Source: Liolophura sinensis (lineage: Eukaryota > Mollusca > Polyplacophora > Chitonida > Chitonidae). From it: a DNA stretch of 64,000 nt. The position numbers and the translations under genes are program-made. Numbering within the stretch: position 1 is the stretch's first letter; each line of letters begins with the position of its first letter. Below the pieces are notes generated by a model. It ran no database searches and was not told where the DNA came from. It saw nothing but the letters and a program-made list of their open reading frames with translations. Shown here piece by piece: positions 1 through 15,100 of the stretch. The stretch is taken from contig NC_088302.1 in the NCBI RefSeq assembly GCF_032854445.1, positions 42,696,645 through 42,760,644 on the forward strand, given 5' to 3'.

Positions 1-27
1 CATTTACAAATCTGTCCACTTTTGTAG

Positions 28-199
28 ATTCCAAAAGACATACCGATCCCGCAATGGTACTACAGGGACTACTATATCCGTGTCTCCGGAAATGCAGAAA
101 GTGTCAGCTTTAAGAACGAAACCAGTGTCAGACTGAATAACCAAAACGTGACTGGGTTTGTACAAACTGACAAGGCCATATACAAACCCGGACAAACAG
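28..199 (+). CDS. TEP: TEP exon 1 of window: end of MG1 and start of MG2
   Basis: The acceptor is TTTTGTAG and the donor is CAG|GTAAGT. It reads in phase 0 and ends in phase 1. Residues [13 protein letters not shown] (45-57) match the conserved QTDK-IYKPGQT signature at the start of MG2 in alpha-2-macroglobulins, TEPs and CD109. An N-glycosylation sequon, NVT, precedes it. Confidence 0.93.
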
Positions 200-3100
200 G
201 TAAGTTTGCTAAGTCATGAAAATCCATGCAGACATGCAACATGTTATTGCTATTAAAAAACTAAAAGTGTTAATTTAACAAAAGACAGTTTTAAATGACG
301 ACAATTTCTGTTGTGTGCTTTAACATGTTACAGTGTAAATGCTTTCTCTTCTCCACCACTGACAATACATTAGATATAAAATTATTTAAGTAATATGCAA
401 CGTTTCAATGTTAAGAGTGGAGCCCAATCTTCTCATTTTCACAATAATCAATATCTAGGAAGCTTTTAAAGACACAACATGGAACCTAAAAAAGAAGACA
501 AATCCAGAACAGTGTATACATGTAACTTAAAGAATTGTTTTCCCGTATGAATATATCGTAATTACCATATTTGCACTCTTTATTTCTTTATTTAGTTCAC
601 TACAGGGTTTTCTTTCTATTACCGGATCTGAAAATCAACAAAGCGCCGTACAATATCGAGATTAGGGTAAGTACTGTAACATGAAAATCTTATGCAGTAA
701 GTCTATTGTTCTTTTAATAAGTAGCAAGTATACTGTAACATCGAAGCTAAAGTAGGCTTAAGTTTTAGAATATCGATGTCCGTGTGCGTATTGTTACAAT
801 TAGTGTAACAGAGAAATCCGATGAAGTATTACATTATGAAAACAGAATTATTATTTTAACATCAAAATCACATTAAGTGCATGTTATAATATTAAATTCA
901 TGGTATACACTGTAACATAAGCGTACATCAAAGATAAGAATTAGGAATAGGTGGGCTTTCAACCAGACTATGACGGCGGGAAAGAGCCAGTGAGTAAAGT
1001 GTGCGATCGTACCCACTAGTCACAGTGTGGGTTTGCGCATTTATTCGCTCTTACGTTCATTGACGAGCACATGTCACACAGATATGGAGTATGTATCTGT
1101 ACGTCATTCGTGGGCAAGTCCGTTAGTAACTTGCCAAAGACTGGTGGCTTTCGCCGTGCAGTCTGGTTTACTTCTTCCTAAAGCTGACGTCAGCTTTATG
1201 AGTGAAAAGATTTTGAACATGGTTTTAAGCAGCAATAAATAAATAAATATAAACAAAGTATTAAAGCCACGTTATACTCGAACTTTTTCTCACGAAACTT
1301 TATTCCTTCCAGGATGGTAAAGGAAACAAGATCCGGGATGAGAAGGACGTATCCGATCCCACTGGCCTTGTTCGGGGCAGCCTCCTTCTGTCTGAGGAGC
1401 CCGTGTTCGGTCAGTGGAGAATCACAGTCTACTCTGCGGTAAGAGGACATGGAAGTGTACACTAAACAACTATAACAGACCTTGATCTTCTTTTGTAAGA
1501 GGGTATTGTCGCCTACACCAAAAACAGGCCTTAATTCCAAGCCCTAAAACGTCAATGTAGCATACAATGAAAACCGTAGCAGGCCTTGATATTCTGCAGT
1601 AAGAGGGCATTGTAGCATACATTAAACACTGTAAGACACCTTGATCTTCTGCAGCAAGAGACGAAGATACTAAAAACTGTGAAGACTTTGATGTTCTGCG
1701 ATAAACTAAAAACTGTAAGAGACCTTGATCCTCATGCTATAAGAGGTCATTGTAGTATGCACAAAAAATGTAAGAGACCTTAATCTTCTGCGGTGTGAGG
1801 CTATTGTTGTATACACCAAAAACTGTAGGAGATCATTGTAGTATACACTAAAAACTGTGAAGACCTTGATGTTCTGCGGTAAGAGGTCATTGTAGTATAC
1901 ACTAAAAACTGTGAAGACCTTGATGTTCGCGGTAAGAGGTCATTGTAGTATACACTAAAAACTGTGAAGACCTTGATGTTCGCGGTAAGAGGTCATTGTA
2001 GTATACACTAAAAACTGTGAAGACGTTGATGTTCGCGGTAAGAGGTCATTGTAGTATTCACTAAAAACTGGAAGAAACCTTTATAATTCAGATAACCTGC
2101 GAATTCGGGTCTTCTGTGGTACGAGAACTTTGTAGTATACACAAAAAATGTAAGCGACCTTGATCTTCTGCGAGGCCATTGTAATAGTCACTAAGAACTG
2201 TAAGACACCTTGATCTTTTGCGAAAAGAGATCATTGTAATGGACATTAAAATGTAAGAGACCTTGATCTTCTGTTGTAAAAGGCCATTGTAGTATACACT
2301 AAAAACTGTAAGAGACTTTGATCTTCTGTGGCAAGAGGCCATTGTAGTGTGCACTAAAGAACTGTAGTAGGCCTTGGTCTTCTTCTACGAGATGAGTTTG
2401 GAATTGAATTCCGTTCTTATTAAATACATTTCATATTTAAGACTACTGAAAATGTATTTGTCCTGTTGCAGTTGTATACAATACACGCAGGCCTTGTTCA
2501 GTGTTGCTTGTTGTCACTCGGTACAGATTGTGTGGAGTATTTGTTACAAACTTTAGATACGCATGAGCCAAAATACGAGATGCGTCTGGATTTTCACGTC
2601 ACTTTCACGAATTTCATTTCAGGCTGCCCAGGTTTCAAAGAGCTTCGAAGTTAGAGAATATGGTATGTTCTGTTTTAACAGTCACTCTGTCTTCGTGTAA
2701 CACAGGAATAGGCCCCCTCATTTGTGTGCAGGCCATGTATCGTATGCCCTGAGTGATTCCACAACCTTATATAGACTTGTGAGGCGTAGTCGTTTAAGAC
2801 TGTCAGCCTCACAAACTGCATATCCGAGTTCAGTCCCCAAGGATTTTAAAGTCAGAAACCTTTGTGCAACCTTGCTCGTGGCTCAGCAAAAGAGGAATAA
2901 ACTGGTGTGAACCCCGGCCTTGGACAGGGAATTTGCAAATTCCGCGATGAGGCATCGTGTTTCGTGTCTTCGACATGGCGTTCCGGCATGTCCAGTGAGA
3001 TAAAAGTATAAATTATGATATGATCATGTTGAACGTTAAAACCCAATCAAACACAAATTCTACTTTCTATCCAATCGACCCTTGTGCGTGTCTTGTATTT

Positions 3101-6100
3101 GGATTCTTTAGCATCTGTTTTTCTTATAACTTTTTTCACATTTGAGTGAGTGAGTGCTTGGGGTTCAACGTCGTACTTAACAATTTTTCAGTCGTTTGAC
3201 GACAAAGGAGTCCTTAGAGTGTGTGTAATGTACATCCTTGTTGCAGGCCGTATTTCCACCACTCTTTTATCTAGTGCTGCTCCACTGAGACGACATTCCG
3301 AAGTCAACTAAGCCGCTCCGCCTGAGCCATTATACTGTTACGAGTCAACCAGTCGTTGCACTATCCCCTTCCTGCTGAACGCCAAGCGAGGAAGTTACAA
3401 ACTTCCTCTTTTAAAGTCTTCGGTGTGACCCGACCCAAGATTGACCCTGGGTCTACCGACCCTGAAGCGGACGCTCTACCAACTTAGCCATTGAGGCCGG
3501 TTTTTCATATTTGAACATATTTGTGTAATTCTGAACTCTCGGGATTTGAAAATATCCATGCATGTAAAACTATGAAGATTTTTGTTTCAGTATTACCCAG
3601 GATCGAAGTGACAGTAACTCCTCCCTCATTCATTTACTTGAACCAATCAACAGTTGACGTTGACATCGGTGCCAAGTAAGCATCTAGTTGGCTATGTAAG
3701 CTGCATTAGTAACTTGTATAGCAATCATCAATCACGAAATCTTACTTTATATACTTTTTTGTACTTTACATAGTTTCTTATGTCGTTGGTTGATTGTGTC
3801 GAATGATGTTTTGGAAATAAGTCTTGGGACTATTGACAGGGGACGTCCATTATGGTTGACGCCTGACACGAACAAAGCGTCTTTTCGACGCCTAGATTAC
3901 CTTCATGCACATGAACTTTGAGTAATATGAGACGATTCCTGATGTATTTTGGTTTCTTCGTATGAAGGTAAAAGTGCGAATCGAATTCCATAAAGCCATC
4001 GCAGACTAAGTTGATTGGAACTACTATGGTACCATATGCTAAATGTGACTACGTGTATATGTATCCTGGCATCATATTTGTCCTTTAGGCACGTTGCTGT
4101 GCTGTATTTACGATATAACTTTGGGGAAATGCATTTGGGCGGACAGGGATCGCTTTCACAAAACATACAAAATGAGGTCGTTATAGCACCATAAAACCAC
4201 ATGATCCACGAGAAAAGTTACGAAAAATTGATATACGCAGATGTGAAAGTGTCATACATTGTAATGTCTGGATAATTTTACATTACATAAGGTGCGCTAG
4301 CGCAGCGTTATGACCCGGGAGTTCAAGTCCAGCTTATGCTGGCTTCCTCGCCGTCGTATAAGTGAAATATTCTTGAGTACGGCGTAAAACACAAATCAAA
4401 TAAATAAATAAATAAATACATAAGGTGAAGAATTGAAATTTCCATTGGAGAATGGCTAAATGTATCCCTTTCTCATGAAATCAGTTGGCATGGCAGAATC
4501 CGCCGTGAAAATTCTGTTGGAAACTTCGTCTCACAACGGAGTTGATATTTGGCTGAATTTTTTCGTTTTAATCATAATCATACACCATGAACATGCATCC
4601 GAAATAAGAAAAAATGAAAATGAAACGATGGTAGGGGGCAGTGTAAGTGCTTGATGGATGATTTGATGATTATCAGCATCTTATAAACACGATTTGGATA
4701 ATGATTTCACTGATTCGCTTAGAACCGATTTTGGGCCTTCCCCATGATGTTTTCGTCGTAATTACTTACCTTATATAATTTCTTAGTTGTTTTGGAAATT
4801 ATTCTTGCAATTATTGATCAGGAACGTCCACTTTGGTTGGCGGCTATGGTTTTTCTATGCTCTGTATTCTTTTCTCCGTATGGTACTTGTTTACCAGGTA
4901 CACGTTTGGGGAGGACGCCAGAGGCACATTACTTGTTACAGCGAAGATTGTTCCGTGGTGGAGTCGGAACAAGGGAGACGTTCAACCCACTCTAAAGAAG
5001 ACTATACCCAACGTATGGCTTTCCTCTAATAGCATTTTTAAATGCGATGACAACACATTTTTTGTGATTCTAGTAATGCCTAATAAGTTATAATTAACAT
5101 CGCTGCATTTTTTTTTGCCCAATTCTTTTCAAAGCCATGGTAGTAAGGAGGTGTAAGTTGATAGCATTCAAGTATTAACATAAATCCTAACTGAGATAAA
5201 TTCATAACAGGTCGGATTTCACACTTACATATAGCTGTAGGATTAGCGGAAGCCGGGTTGGATCTCTCAACCGTACCTGAATACTATATGTCCTTAAGCG
5301 TTCAGTTGCAAAATATCTGTTTGATGTTTAAGTTGCTTTGCTACAAATGATTACGTATAACCGTAAACTCTTTTTGAATGCTACAGTTCGTGGGCAGTGG
5401 AAGAGTGAGTTTCCTGATGGAAGACGTGCTAACATTGCATCAGTATGCAAGATATTACACCTTGAATGTGGAGGCCAACCTAACTGAGACGTTGACAGGC
5501 GTCGTGGCCTCGGGTACCGGTCAGGCAAGGATCTACGAGGTGGCCGAAAAAGTGGAGTACCTTCCCACCAATCCCAACACTTTCAAACCCACCCTTAGCT
5601 ACACTGCATATGTGAGTCACTTTACGTCTATTTCATTTCAGTTATCACCTGTACTATCAAAAAAAGGGAAAAAAACCTCTTACCTTTTCTTGTTTTCCGA
5701 TTAACAAAAGCCAGTTGTTCAAAGCCAGTATTATCCGTACTCCAGACGTAAGTGGTATTTACTTTGAACTAGGATGAGACTGGCATTAATACTTCAGCCT
5801 GACTTTAATAACTTTAATACGCATTTCATAAACTGGCTGCAAGCATTCTTTACAACTTTCTTTTGCAAATTGTCTCACGTTTTATTTAGATTGAGTTTAG
5901 ATTGGGTTGTTAAAGAACTATGAAGTATGTAGTTGTTTGAGGAACGTGAACATGTAATCCCATTGTCACGATATCTCCGTTGTCCCCAGGTAAAACTTAG
6001 CCAACAAGACGGGACTGCCATTGTCGGCACTCCGGACAGTCTGAAGGTACGGGTACAATACTCTTACCCTATACGTGTGCCCCAAATCACCTCCACCCGA

Positions 6101-9100
6101 AGTGTCATCAGAGTTACAAAACCGCCTCCGGCCAGTAACAGCTCTGATCTGGAACCGTCTCCCATCATGGTGGACGAGGATTGGTGGTACCCGAGATACG
6201 AAAGAAAGAATCTAACCACTCTGGAGTTGACAGTTCCTGCTGACGGCATTGTGGAGATAGACATACCGTCAATACCCGACAAGGCGGAGAGTATAACGCT
6301 TATCGTGAGTATGTTTTGTCTGCATTATCTTTAACTCATTCTGTCACACTCATACGCTGAACGCTGTATTGCGCTAATATATAAATATATTTTATATTGT
6401 CTTTAACTGAAATGCTCTCAGTTGTACGTTGTCTTTAACTGAAACACAACCACCTGTACATTGCCTTTACCGGAAATACACGCAGCTGTACATTTTCTTT
6501 AACGGAACTACACACAGCAGTACATTTTCTTCAACGGAACCACACACAGCTGTATATTTTCTTTAACGGAACTACACGAAGTTCTACATTTCTTTACCGG
6601 AAATACATACAGCTGTACTTTTTCTTTAACTGAAATGCACACAGCTGTACTCACGCACATTCTCTTCAACTAAAGTGCAAAAGCTCTACATTGTCTTTAA
6701 CTGAAGTGTAAAATCTGTACATTAATCGAGTTTTGACTGTTATTCGCAATTATTCGGTAAATACAAAATCATAACCTACATGTACAATGCACGATTTTCT
6801 TCAGTGTAAAACTTCGTGAGAAAGTCAATTTAAGTGCTAAATATAGTATTTAGTAACCAAACTTATAAATGATAATTTAGGCACCACGATCAGCTAGCTT
6901 AAAATATTTGTACAGCTTTTGGCGAGAACTTAGATCATCTCCGGTTGTTCGGGAATGCTGTTACGATTTTACATGTCCACTAACACTAATAAAGGACCAT
7001 GTATGGTAAGGTAGGGAATCGGCCCCAGTGCAAGAAACTATGGACCTGTAGAAGCGAAATTGACTATAGCTGTGAGTGTATAGGTCATAAAATCGAAAAA
7101 TTGTAGGCGGCTTCAGTCACATTAAAATATCTTATTTTTGCATTAGATACTGTAGAGTAATAAAAATGCCCGCACTACAAAAGTAACTTTCTGAAAAATT
7201 CTTGAGCACACAGTTAAGCACCAATCAATTTTTCTGGTTAACGTTGACCTTCGTACTATAAATTAAAAACACACTGCCTTGTTTGAACGAAAAATTGGTG
7301 TTTCTGATCGAGAGTAGATTTTTGGAGGGTTATTACTAATAAATCATCTCTTTTATGGCATTATAACTTTTATGCGTGCTTCAACCAAGTTTTATACTTA
7401 TGATTCCGAAATTGACAGAATTGTGCTGAGATTTTATGCTGAAATTTGCACTTTCTTATCGTACCACTATGAGGCCGATTCTCCGCTTTACCGTGCTAGG
7501 TCCTTTCGTCGAGAAACGGAAAAGCAAAACTCGGTAGTGATGCACTGGGCTAGCTCCCCCTTTTACCTAGTGTGAGTTAGGTTAGTGACAGACCACTCAC
7601 TAAGGGGCGGATGATATGCGCAGTACTGTAAATGTATCTGGCTACATGATCTAATATTCATTTATTTATTTGATTGGAGTTTTACGCTGTACTTAAGAAT
7701 GTTTCGCTTATACTACATCGGCCATCAGTATGGCGCGGGAAGAAACCCGACAGAACCAGGAGGAAACGTGGTCTTTTATGTAACCTGCCAAGAATGCAAC
7801 ATGGACAAATTTATACATACTGCTTCCAGAAAGACGCAGAAGAGCTTTTCGGAAGTTTTTCGTGTAAATCGTGCCAAAAATGTCATTTCCAATAAATGTT
7901 AGCAACATTCAAAACCCTTATCCACAAAATTTGTGGGAAAAAGTTTAGTGATTTTAATTAGGTTTAATGCTATGCTGTTTTCAGTCGACCTATAAAGGCA
8001 AGGACTATTGGTTTAGCGCCGACAGGGCCTACTCGCCAAGCAACAGCTTCATACAACTGGCCGTTGTCAAGGAGCTACGCCAGGTAAATATTTGGTGTCT
8101 ATGGTAACAACTAATATTGACACACGTTAAGATGGCTTGTAACTGACATATCTTAAGTTTATTGGCCGTGTGGTTAGAGAGCCTTCGTCGTAGGATGTTA
8201 CTCTCGATTTACACTAGACGAGCGTTTGCAACGAGGCTTCCTCCATCCATAGTCATAAGTGTGGTAAAAAAAATCGTGTAAACCTATGAATTAATAACAA
8301 GCGCGAATAAAGGGATTAGTTTATTAGCCAACCTTGTGATCGGAGCAATGATTCTTGCTGAAGTTGAAGGTTGTCGTGGAATTATCATGGACCCCAAGAG
8401 TTTTCCATGGCTTGACAACGTTGCTGTAGTTAAATAATTACAGATATTTTTAAACATATTAGAATATTATCTGTGAGCTGTATTTTATAAGAATTTTGAA
8501 CTTTCACGGATTTACGTTTTCAGCTCATTCTGAATGAGCTTTCTTTTGTTTTGATTTTGGATGCTTAAATTCATATGTTAGAACCATAACTGTGCATGGT
8601 ATGGCTACAGTGCTGCCAGTATGTCGTTTAACCCCAATCACCCATCCATTAATTCATTTTCCTCATTCCTCAGATCATCCAACAGAAACATTTTGCTGCA
8701 ATTTGTTTCCTTCTGTTTAATTAACAGCCTGGAGAAAGACAAAAACTGCGCTTGAAGTCAAACGTGCCGATAGATTCGTTCAGTTTGTTGGTGAGTAGTG
8801 TCTTTACGTTGTGTGACAGATCGTGGTATCTTTGTGGCTTCTGGAAGGACTATTCATCTCCTATACTAGTTTATATACTCCTATAAGCATATATTTAAAA
8901 AAAGTCCACTTTACGCAATAAGTGAAACGATAGACAGTAAATGTATTGCAAATCTTAGGCTGTACATTATAACCTTTCACCCTCAGTGTGAAACAAAAAT
9001 TACAGAATGATGATTAGAGCGCCTGCTCAGCGCCATGACCTGGGGATTTCTCACCAATATTATCGCTGTGAGTTCAAGTACAGCTCATTTTAACTTTCTG

Positions 9101-12100
9101 TCGGACCGTACACTTAGTTGTGAATGTCTGAAGCAACCTATGGATGGTCGGTTTTTTCTCGTCCCCTATAATGCTGGCCGCCGTGGTATAAGTGAAATAC
9201 TCATGAGTACACGTACGGTTGAACACCAATCAAATAAATGAAAGTTATAAGAAGATCGCCTGTGCAGGAAAAAACTAGGCTAAGTCACATTTTCCCCACA
9301 GATTACTTCAAGGGGTCGTGTTGTTATGACCCGGGAGGAAACCAGGGTAAACAAGGCCACAGAGTTGGGAATTTCCTTCACGATCACCCGTTCGATGGCC
9401 CCTCGTGCCAGGGTCGTGGCTTATTACAGGACGCCCGATGGGGAAATCGTGCCCGATGTGGTCACCTTTAATGTTCTCGATCCGTTCGAAAACAAGGTAA
9501 GCTTTGGCCATGTCCGATATATTGAGTTTATTTTCGTTTCATGGTTGCATGAATCGATATCGAATATAGGGATCAGTATCTTGCGGTTCATATTCAAGTC
9601 CACAATTGTGTTCCTTTCTGTGTATTACATTTTAAATTCGTATCATTGGTTTTGTATCCATGGTAATTTTTGTAGTATACTAATGTCTCATCTAATTTAT
9701 AGGTAAAGGCTGGTGGAGAAAAGTAAACAAATTCATTCTAATAACTGTGATTTCTGGTACTTTGGCACAATGAACCGAGTAAACTAACATTTGACCAATT
9801 TCCTTATATGTAGAGAAAACATTAAAAACATGACGCAACGCCATGGTTACAAAGAAATTAGTTCTCAAGAGGAGTTTGGGGAAAAGCTGCATTAATTACG
9901 TAAAATTATGTTCAGATGAGGATGTATGTCTCGTCAGTCTCTTTCAAATGATATTTACGGTTAGAACAAATTATATCAATCTTTTAAAGTTACTTTTCAA
10001 CTAATCCGTTTGTGAAAACTAATACCGTTGCATGTAATGAAATTTTTAAAAAAGTGTTGTTTTGACAAAGTTTAATCTGTATTGTTAGTCTGATCTGTAT
10101 TGTGAGTCTAATCTGTATTGTGAGTCTGATCTGTATTGTGAGTCTGATCTGTATTATGAGTCTGGTCTGTATTGTGAGTCTGGTTTGTATTTTGAGTCTG
10201 ATCTGTACTTTGTTTTCATATAGGTCTCTATAGGTTTTAGTGCGGAGGAAGTCAGACCTGGTGAAGATGTCACGATGACGGTGCTGACAGCTCCCAACTC
10301 ATTGGTTGCCACGCTGGTTTTGGACAAGGAAGTTCTTTTGCTCAAGTCCGGAAATGACATAACACAAGAGCAGGTTTGTAACTTTCACGACTAAAATAGT
10401 GTAGGTCAAAGATTATGATGTTGTACGATGCAATGGAATCGATAACTGCAATTAGAACTTTTCGTTCGGTAAATCGCGGGAAACTACTGTTGGCAAGAAA
10501 TCAAGCTTCTCAAATGCTCCATGCCTATTTATTTATGAGTTTGACTGGTTCATGCAACTCAGGAAAAAAAAGAGGTATTATCACACAACATCTCCGACAC
10601 ACGGTGTTTATCCTGAACAGCGATGTAGTATCACACAAGATTCTTACACACGGTGTCCATCCTGAACACTGAGGTATTATCACACAAGATCCCGACACAC
10701 GGTGTCCATTCTGAACGATGAGGTATTATCACACAAGATCCCTCCATGCGGTGTACATCCTGACACCGCTGATTATCACACAAAACACGATGTCCATCCT
10801 AAACAATGAGATATTATCACAAAATCCTCGACACACGGTGTTTATCGTGAACACCGAGGTATTATCACACAACCCCCCCCCCCCCCCCCACCCCACCACA
10901 CGGGTTCCAGCCTGAACAATGAGGTATTATCACACAAGATCCTCGACACATGGTGTTTATCCTGAACACTGAGGTATTATCACACAAGATCCCCGACACA
11001 TGGAGTCCATTCTGAACATTAAGGTATTTATCATACAAAATCACGCACACACGGTGTTTACCCTGAACACTGAGGTATCATCACACAAGATCCCCGACAC
11101 ACGGTGTGCATCCTGGACAATGAGGTATTGTCACACAAGATCCTTCTCCCCACACGGTGTTGATCGAGAACACCGAGATATTATCACACAAAATCCCCCG
11201 ACACACGATGTCCATCCTGAACAATGAGGTATTATCACGAAAAATCCCCGACACACGGTGTCTACCCTGAACAATAAAATATTATCCCACAAAATCCCAC
11301 ACACACGGTGTCCATCCTGAACAATGAGGTATTATCACGTAAAATCACCGATATACGGTGTCTATCCTGAACAATAAAGTATTATCTCAAAAAATCGTCC
11401 ACACACCGTGTCTGTCCCGAACGATGAGCTATTATTACACAAGATCCACGACACGCGGTGTTTATCCTGAACAATGATGTATTATCACACAAGATCCCCG
11501 ACACATAGTTTCTGTCCTGAACAATGATGTATTATCACACAAGATCCCCGACACATAGTTTCTGTCCTGAACACTGAGGTATTATCACACAAGATCCCCG
11601 ACACATAGTTTCTGTCCTAAAAACTAAGGTACACCAAGTGTCGTGAACACTGAGGCATTGTCATATATTATCTATGGCAATATTTGCCAAAGCTGAGTGA
11701 GTATGAGTATATCAGCCGCCATGCACGTCAAAAGAGATAGAAATATCCTAGAGGTAGTTTAAGTTTATTCGGCTATAAATTATAAGAACCGTATTTTGGT
11801 TAGTTGTGGTAAGAAGTAATAGTTATTATCTAACTGTGAAAAAGAACGTTCTGTGTATTTGAATGTTGAGAGCTACGAACTTGTTATTAGAATTCGTACA
11901 TATACATGTGAACGTGTACATGTGTACGTGCAAAACCTCTCTAATTCTGCACTTTTGAATATTTCACTAATGCTAGAAACATGCTACATATAACGACTAT
12001 GTTCGGTACATTGCATTACAGATGTTATGGTTTCTGCGGTGTTAAATAAAAGACATATAAAGAAATACTACATTTCATGCATGCAGGTGACGAATAGCTT

Positions 12101-15100
12101 GTGGAAGTATGAATCGTGTGGTTATTATGGGTGGTGGTGGCGTGGTGGGATTATAGCCAGACGGCGCAGGAAGAGGTCTTTCATACCGTGGCGCTATCCA
12201 TACTTCGGCAGTGGAAGGGACGCAAACGCTGTGTTTTCGGTAAGGAAATTCCGCTTATTCTCTCTTACTATTATTATTTGAGCAGGACCTATTGAGCAGA
12301 GAAGACAAACAGCTTCTAAATGTGAATTTACCTCCTATCCAACCTGTTTTCAGGCCATCGTCTCTGTATAGGTATTTGCCTGTAGAGTACCACAATAATT
12401 CCACAGAAGAGCAACTGTTCAAGTTTTACATTTTGCATTTACCAGAAATAATAATGTTAAAATATTGCCATATCCATTGATGTTAAAAAAATGTTTAACT
12501 TTACAAAACTATTCTTGCATCCCAAGATGCCATTTATCCAAGTTGCATCTCTATCAGTTATTATCATAAAATCTTGCCTTAACAAAACTTTTCGAACATG
12601 TATGAAGTTAAATCGTCACAGTGTTATTTCATTTCAGGAAGCTGGTCTGACAATCTTGACTGACAGCTTGTTATACTCTCACACTTACAGCAACAATAGA
12701 TGGGGTATGAATTCTCATACACTACTTGTGTACAGCTTTTTATACTTTCCAAAGGGCTGTATTGTCTTTTGCCGAAATTCTTCTTCGAACTTAAATATTT
12801 GCCGTTTTCAAGGCAGGTTTCATACTGTTGAGTAGGGCGTAAACTATTAATCAAATCAATACAAATAAAAAAAACGTATAATGTTGGAGTACCTACATAT
12901 TAACTACATGTAGTTGTATAGTCCATTTAGCAGTTGCAGTTATTTATTTATTTATTTGAGCTGTGTTTTACGCCGTACTCAAGAATATTTCACGTATACG
13001 ACAACGGCCAGCATTATGGAGGGAAGAGACGGGACAGAGCCTGGGGAAAACCAACAACCATTCGCAGGTTGCTGCAGTCGCAGTTCCCGCGGGTTGAGTT
13101 GATTGGTCAAGGTAGTCTTTCATGGTATCGTTAAATCTGCCTGCTTCAATTTGACATCGCGTTACATGAATGCTTGCAAAATCTTTGTTACAGTCCTGGA
13201 AAAAACCGCAGCCCCTGAACTTGCCTTTGGCGGAACTGATAATTTGCAGCCAGTTGAAACAATCAGGAAAAACTTTCCAGAGACATGGCTTTTTGATGTG
13301 GAGGTATCCAAGTAAGTATGTTAGAATAAGTGGTTGAAAGATGAGAAGGTGTAGTAAGAAAAAAAAACCGTTAAATATAACACAAATATAACAACTACTT
13401 CAGTTAATTCAGAATTAGGGGGCCTCCGTGGCTCAGTCGGTTAGCGCGCTAGCGCAGCGTAGTGACCCAGAAGCCTCTCACCAATGCGGTCGCTGTGAGT
13501 TCAAGACCAGCTCATGCTGGCTTCCTCTCCGGCCGTACGTGGGAAGGTCTAACAGCAACCTGCGGATGGTCGTGGGTTTCCGCCGGGCTCTGCCCGGTTT
13601 CCACCCACCATAATGCTGGCCGCCGTCGTATAAGTGAAATATTCTTGAGTACGGCGTAAAACACCAATCAAAAAAAAAAAAAAAAAAAAAAATTCAGAAT
13701 TAGTAAGCGATAATTCATACGGATATCAATTAGCATGATGGACGTTGTGCTTGTGATACTTGCTTTGATACGTGTAAATTTTAACCATTGTGAGTTGGTG
13801 CCAACTCTTGCCACCGGTGGAGGTGCTCTTGATGACTTTTAAATGCGACCGTAACAAAATCGTTGAATCCTACTTTTTTTTTAGCGAAAATGGAGTAGTG
13901 AATATCGACACAATAGCTCCGGACAGCATCACCTCCTGGCAGGCCACAGCCTTCGCCTTTAACGATCTGTCAGGATTCGGGATTTCCACACAACCAGCCA
14001 AGGTACATTGTGGCCAGAACTGATATATAATCATATAGGTGTGATTAACACATATATTTGGGTGTGAATAATGCAGCATATGGATGTGTAGAATATATCT
14101 TAGTATGAATAAAGCAGCAGATGGATGTGTAGAATACATCTGAATGTAAAGAATGCAAAATGTAGATATGTAGAATATATCTGAGTGTGAGAAAGTTAAC
14201 TTGAATATACACAACATTGTAGCTGTAAATGATCAATGTACGCAGTATGTGTACTAGAGAAACTTTATCTGTTAATATATACGTATGCACAATCTTGTAC
14301 ATTCATTCTAAAAGAATACAAGATGATGGTTGGCTTTCGAGATACATGTCTACACTTACTATATCTTACAGCTGACCGTGGTCAAGCCGTTCTTTGCTAA
14401 CCTTTTCATGCCATACTCTGTGATTCGCGGGGAAGAACTATTCTTGCAAGTCAATGTTTTCAACTATATGAGTGTCAATCAGACGGTGAGTTAGAAATCT
14501 TCGATGTATAAAGCGCTTTTGAAGCCCCATAAATATTGCAATAGCATTGCCAGTCGAGATAAATTTACATCATGCAAAATTAATTTGCAGAGAAAGGGTG
14601 TGCTTTTGAAGGAGTGTATTTAGGTGGCATTGTACTTACGGAATGCAATGTGGAACAGAATGGAAATCCTCCTCGGCAAGATACATGTGGTAACCTGTAA
14701 AACGGTATTTTTCGTTGTAAAAAAATAACATCCCACATGTCAAGCTGCCAGTCAAAGGTCGCGTCTTGTTTTTGTGGTGAACATGGAAATGACATTTTCA
14801 GTGGATAAGACTGTATCAGATTTGCCTATCAAAGACCTCTATGGTAAGGTTCTGTACTAAATCTCCGCAATGTCTGTCCCCACCACAATGATTTACATAA
14901 CATATGAAATCACTGCTCTGCAATCCTTACCCATAGGATAAACAGTCATAGTTATGACCGTATAATAATGTTGATCTTTCTTGTTGATTAAATGGCAAGA
15001 TCTTAGCACTATATAATCAGAGGACAATATCTGTGTATGGCAGTGTCATTCATTTGACTTTTTGGTTTAGCGGTCAATATTTGAACGTATTATGTGACTT

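Noticed and set aside
10348-10620. Intron-12 minisatellite also seeded by the exon-12 end
   Set aside because: ATCACACAAGATC resembles ATAACACAAGAGC at the exon end, but over only 13 bp with mismatches and no donor in the unit. Too weak to claim.
10570-11650. CRISPR-like pattern of repeats
   Set aside because: Units are head-to-tail without unique spacers, within a eukaryotic intron. It is a minisatellite.
13428-13500. tRNA gene
   Set aside because: The tRNA-like head belongs to a SINE: it lacks a foldable cloverleaf end and continues into the SINE body with flanking target duplications.
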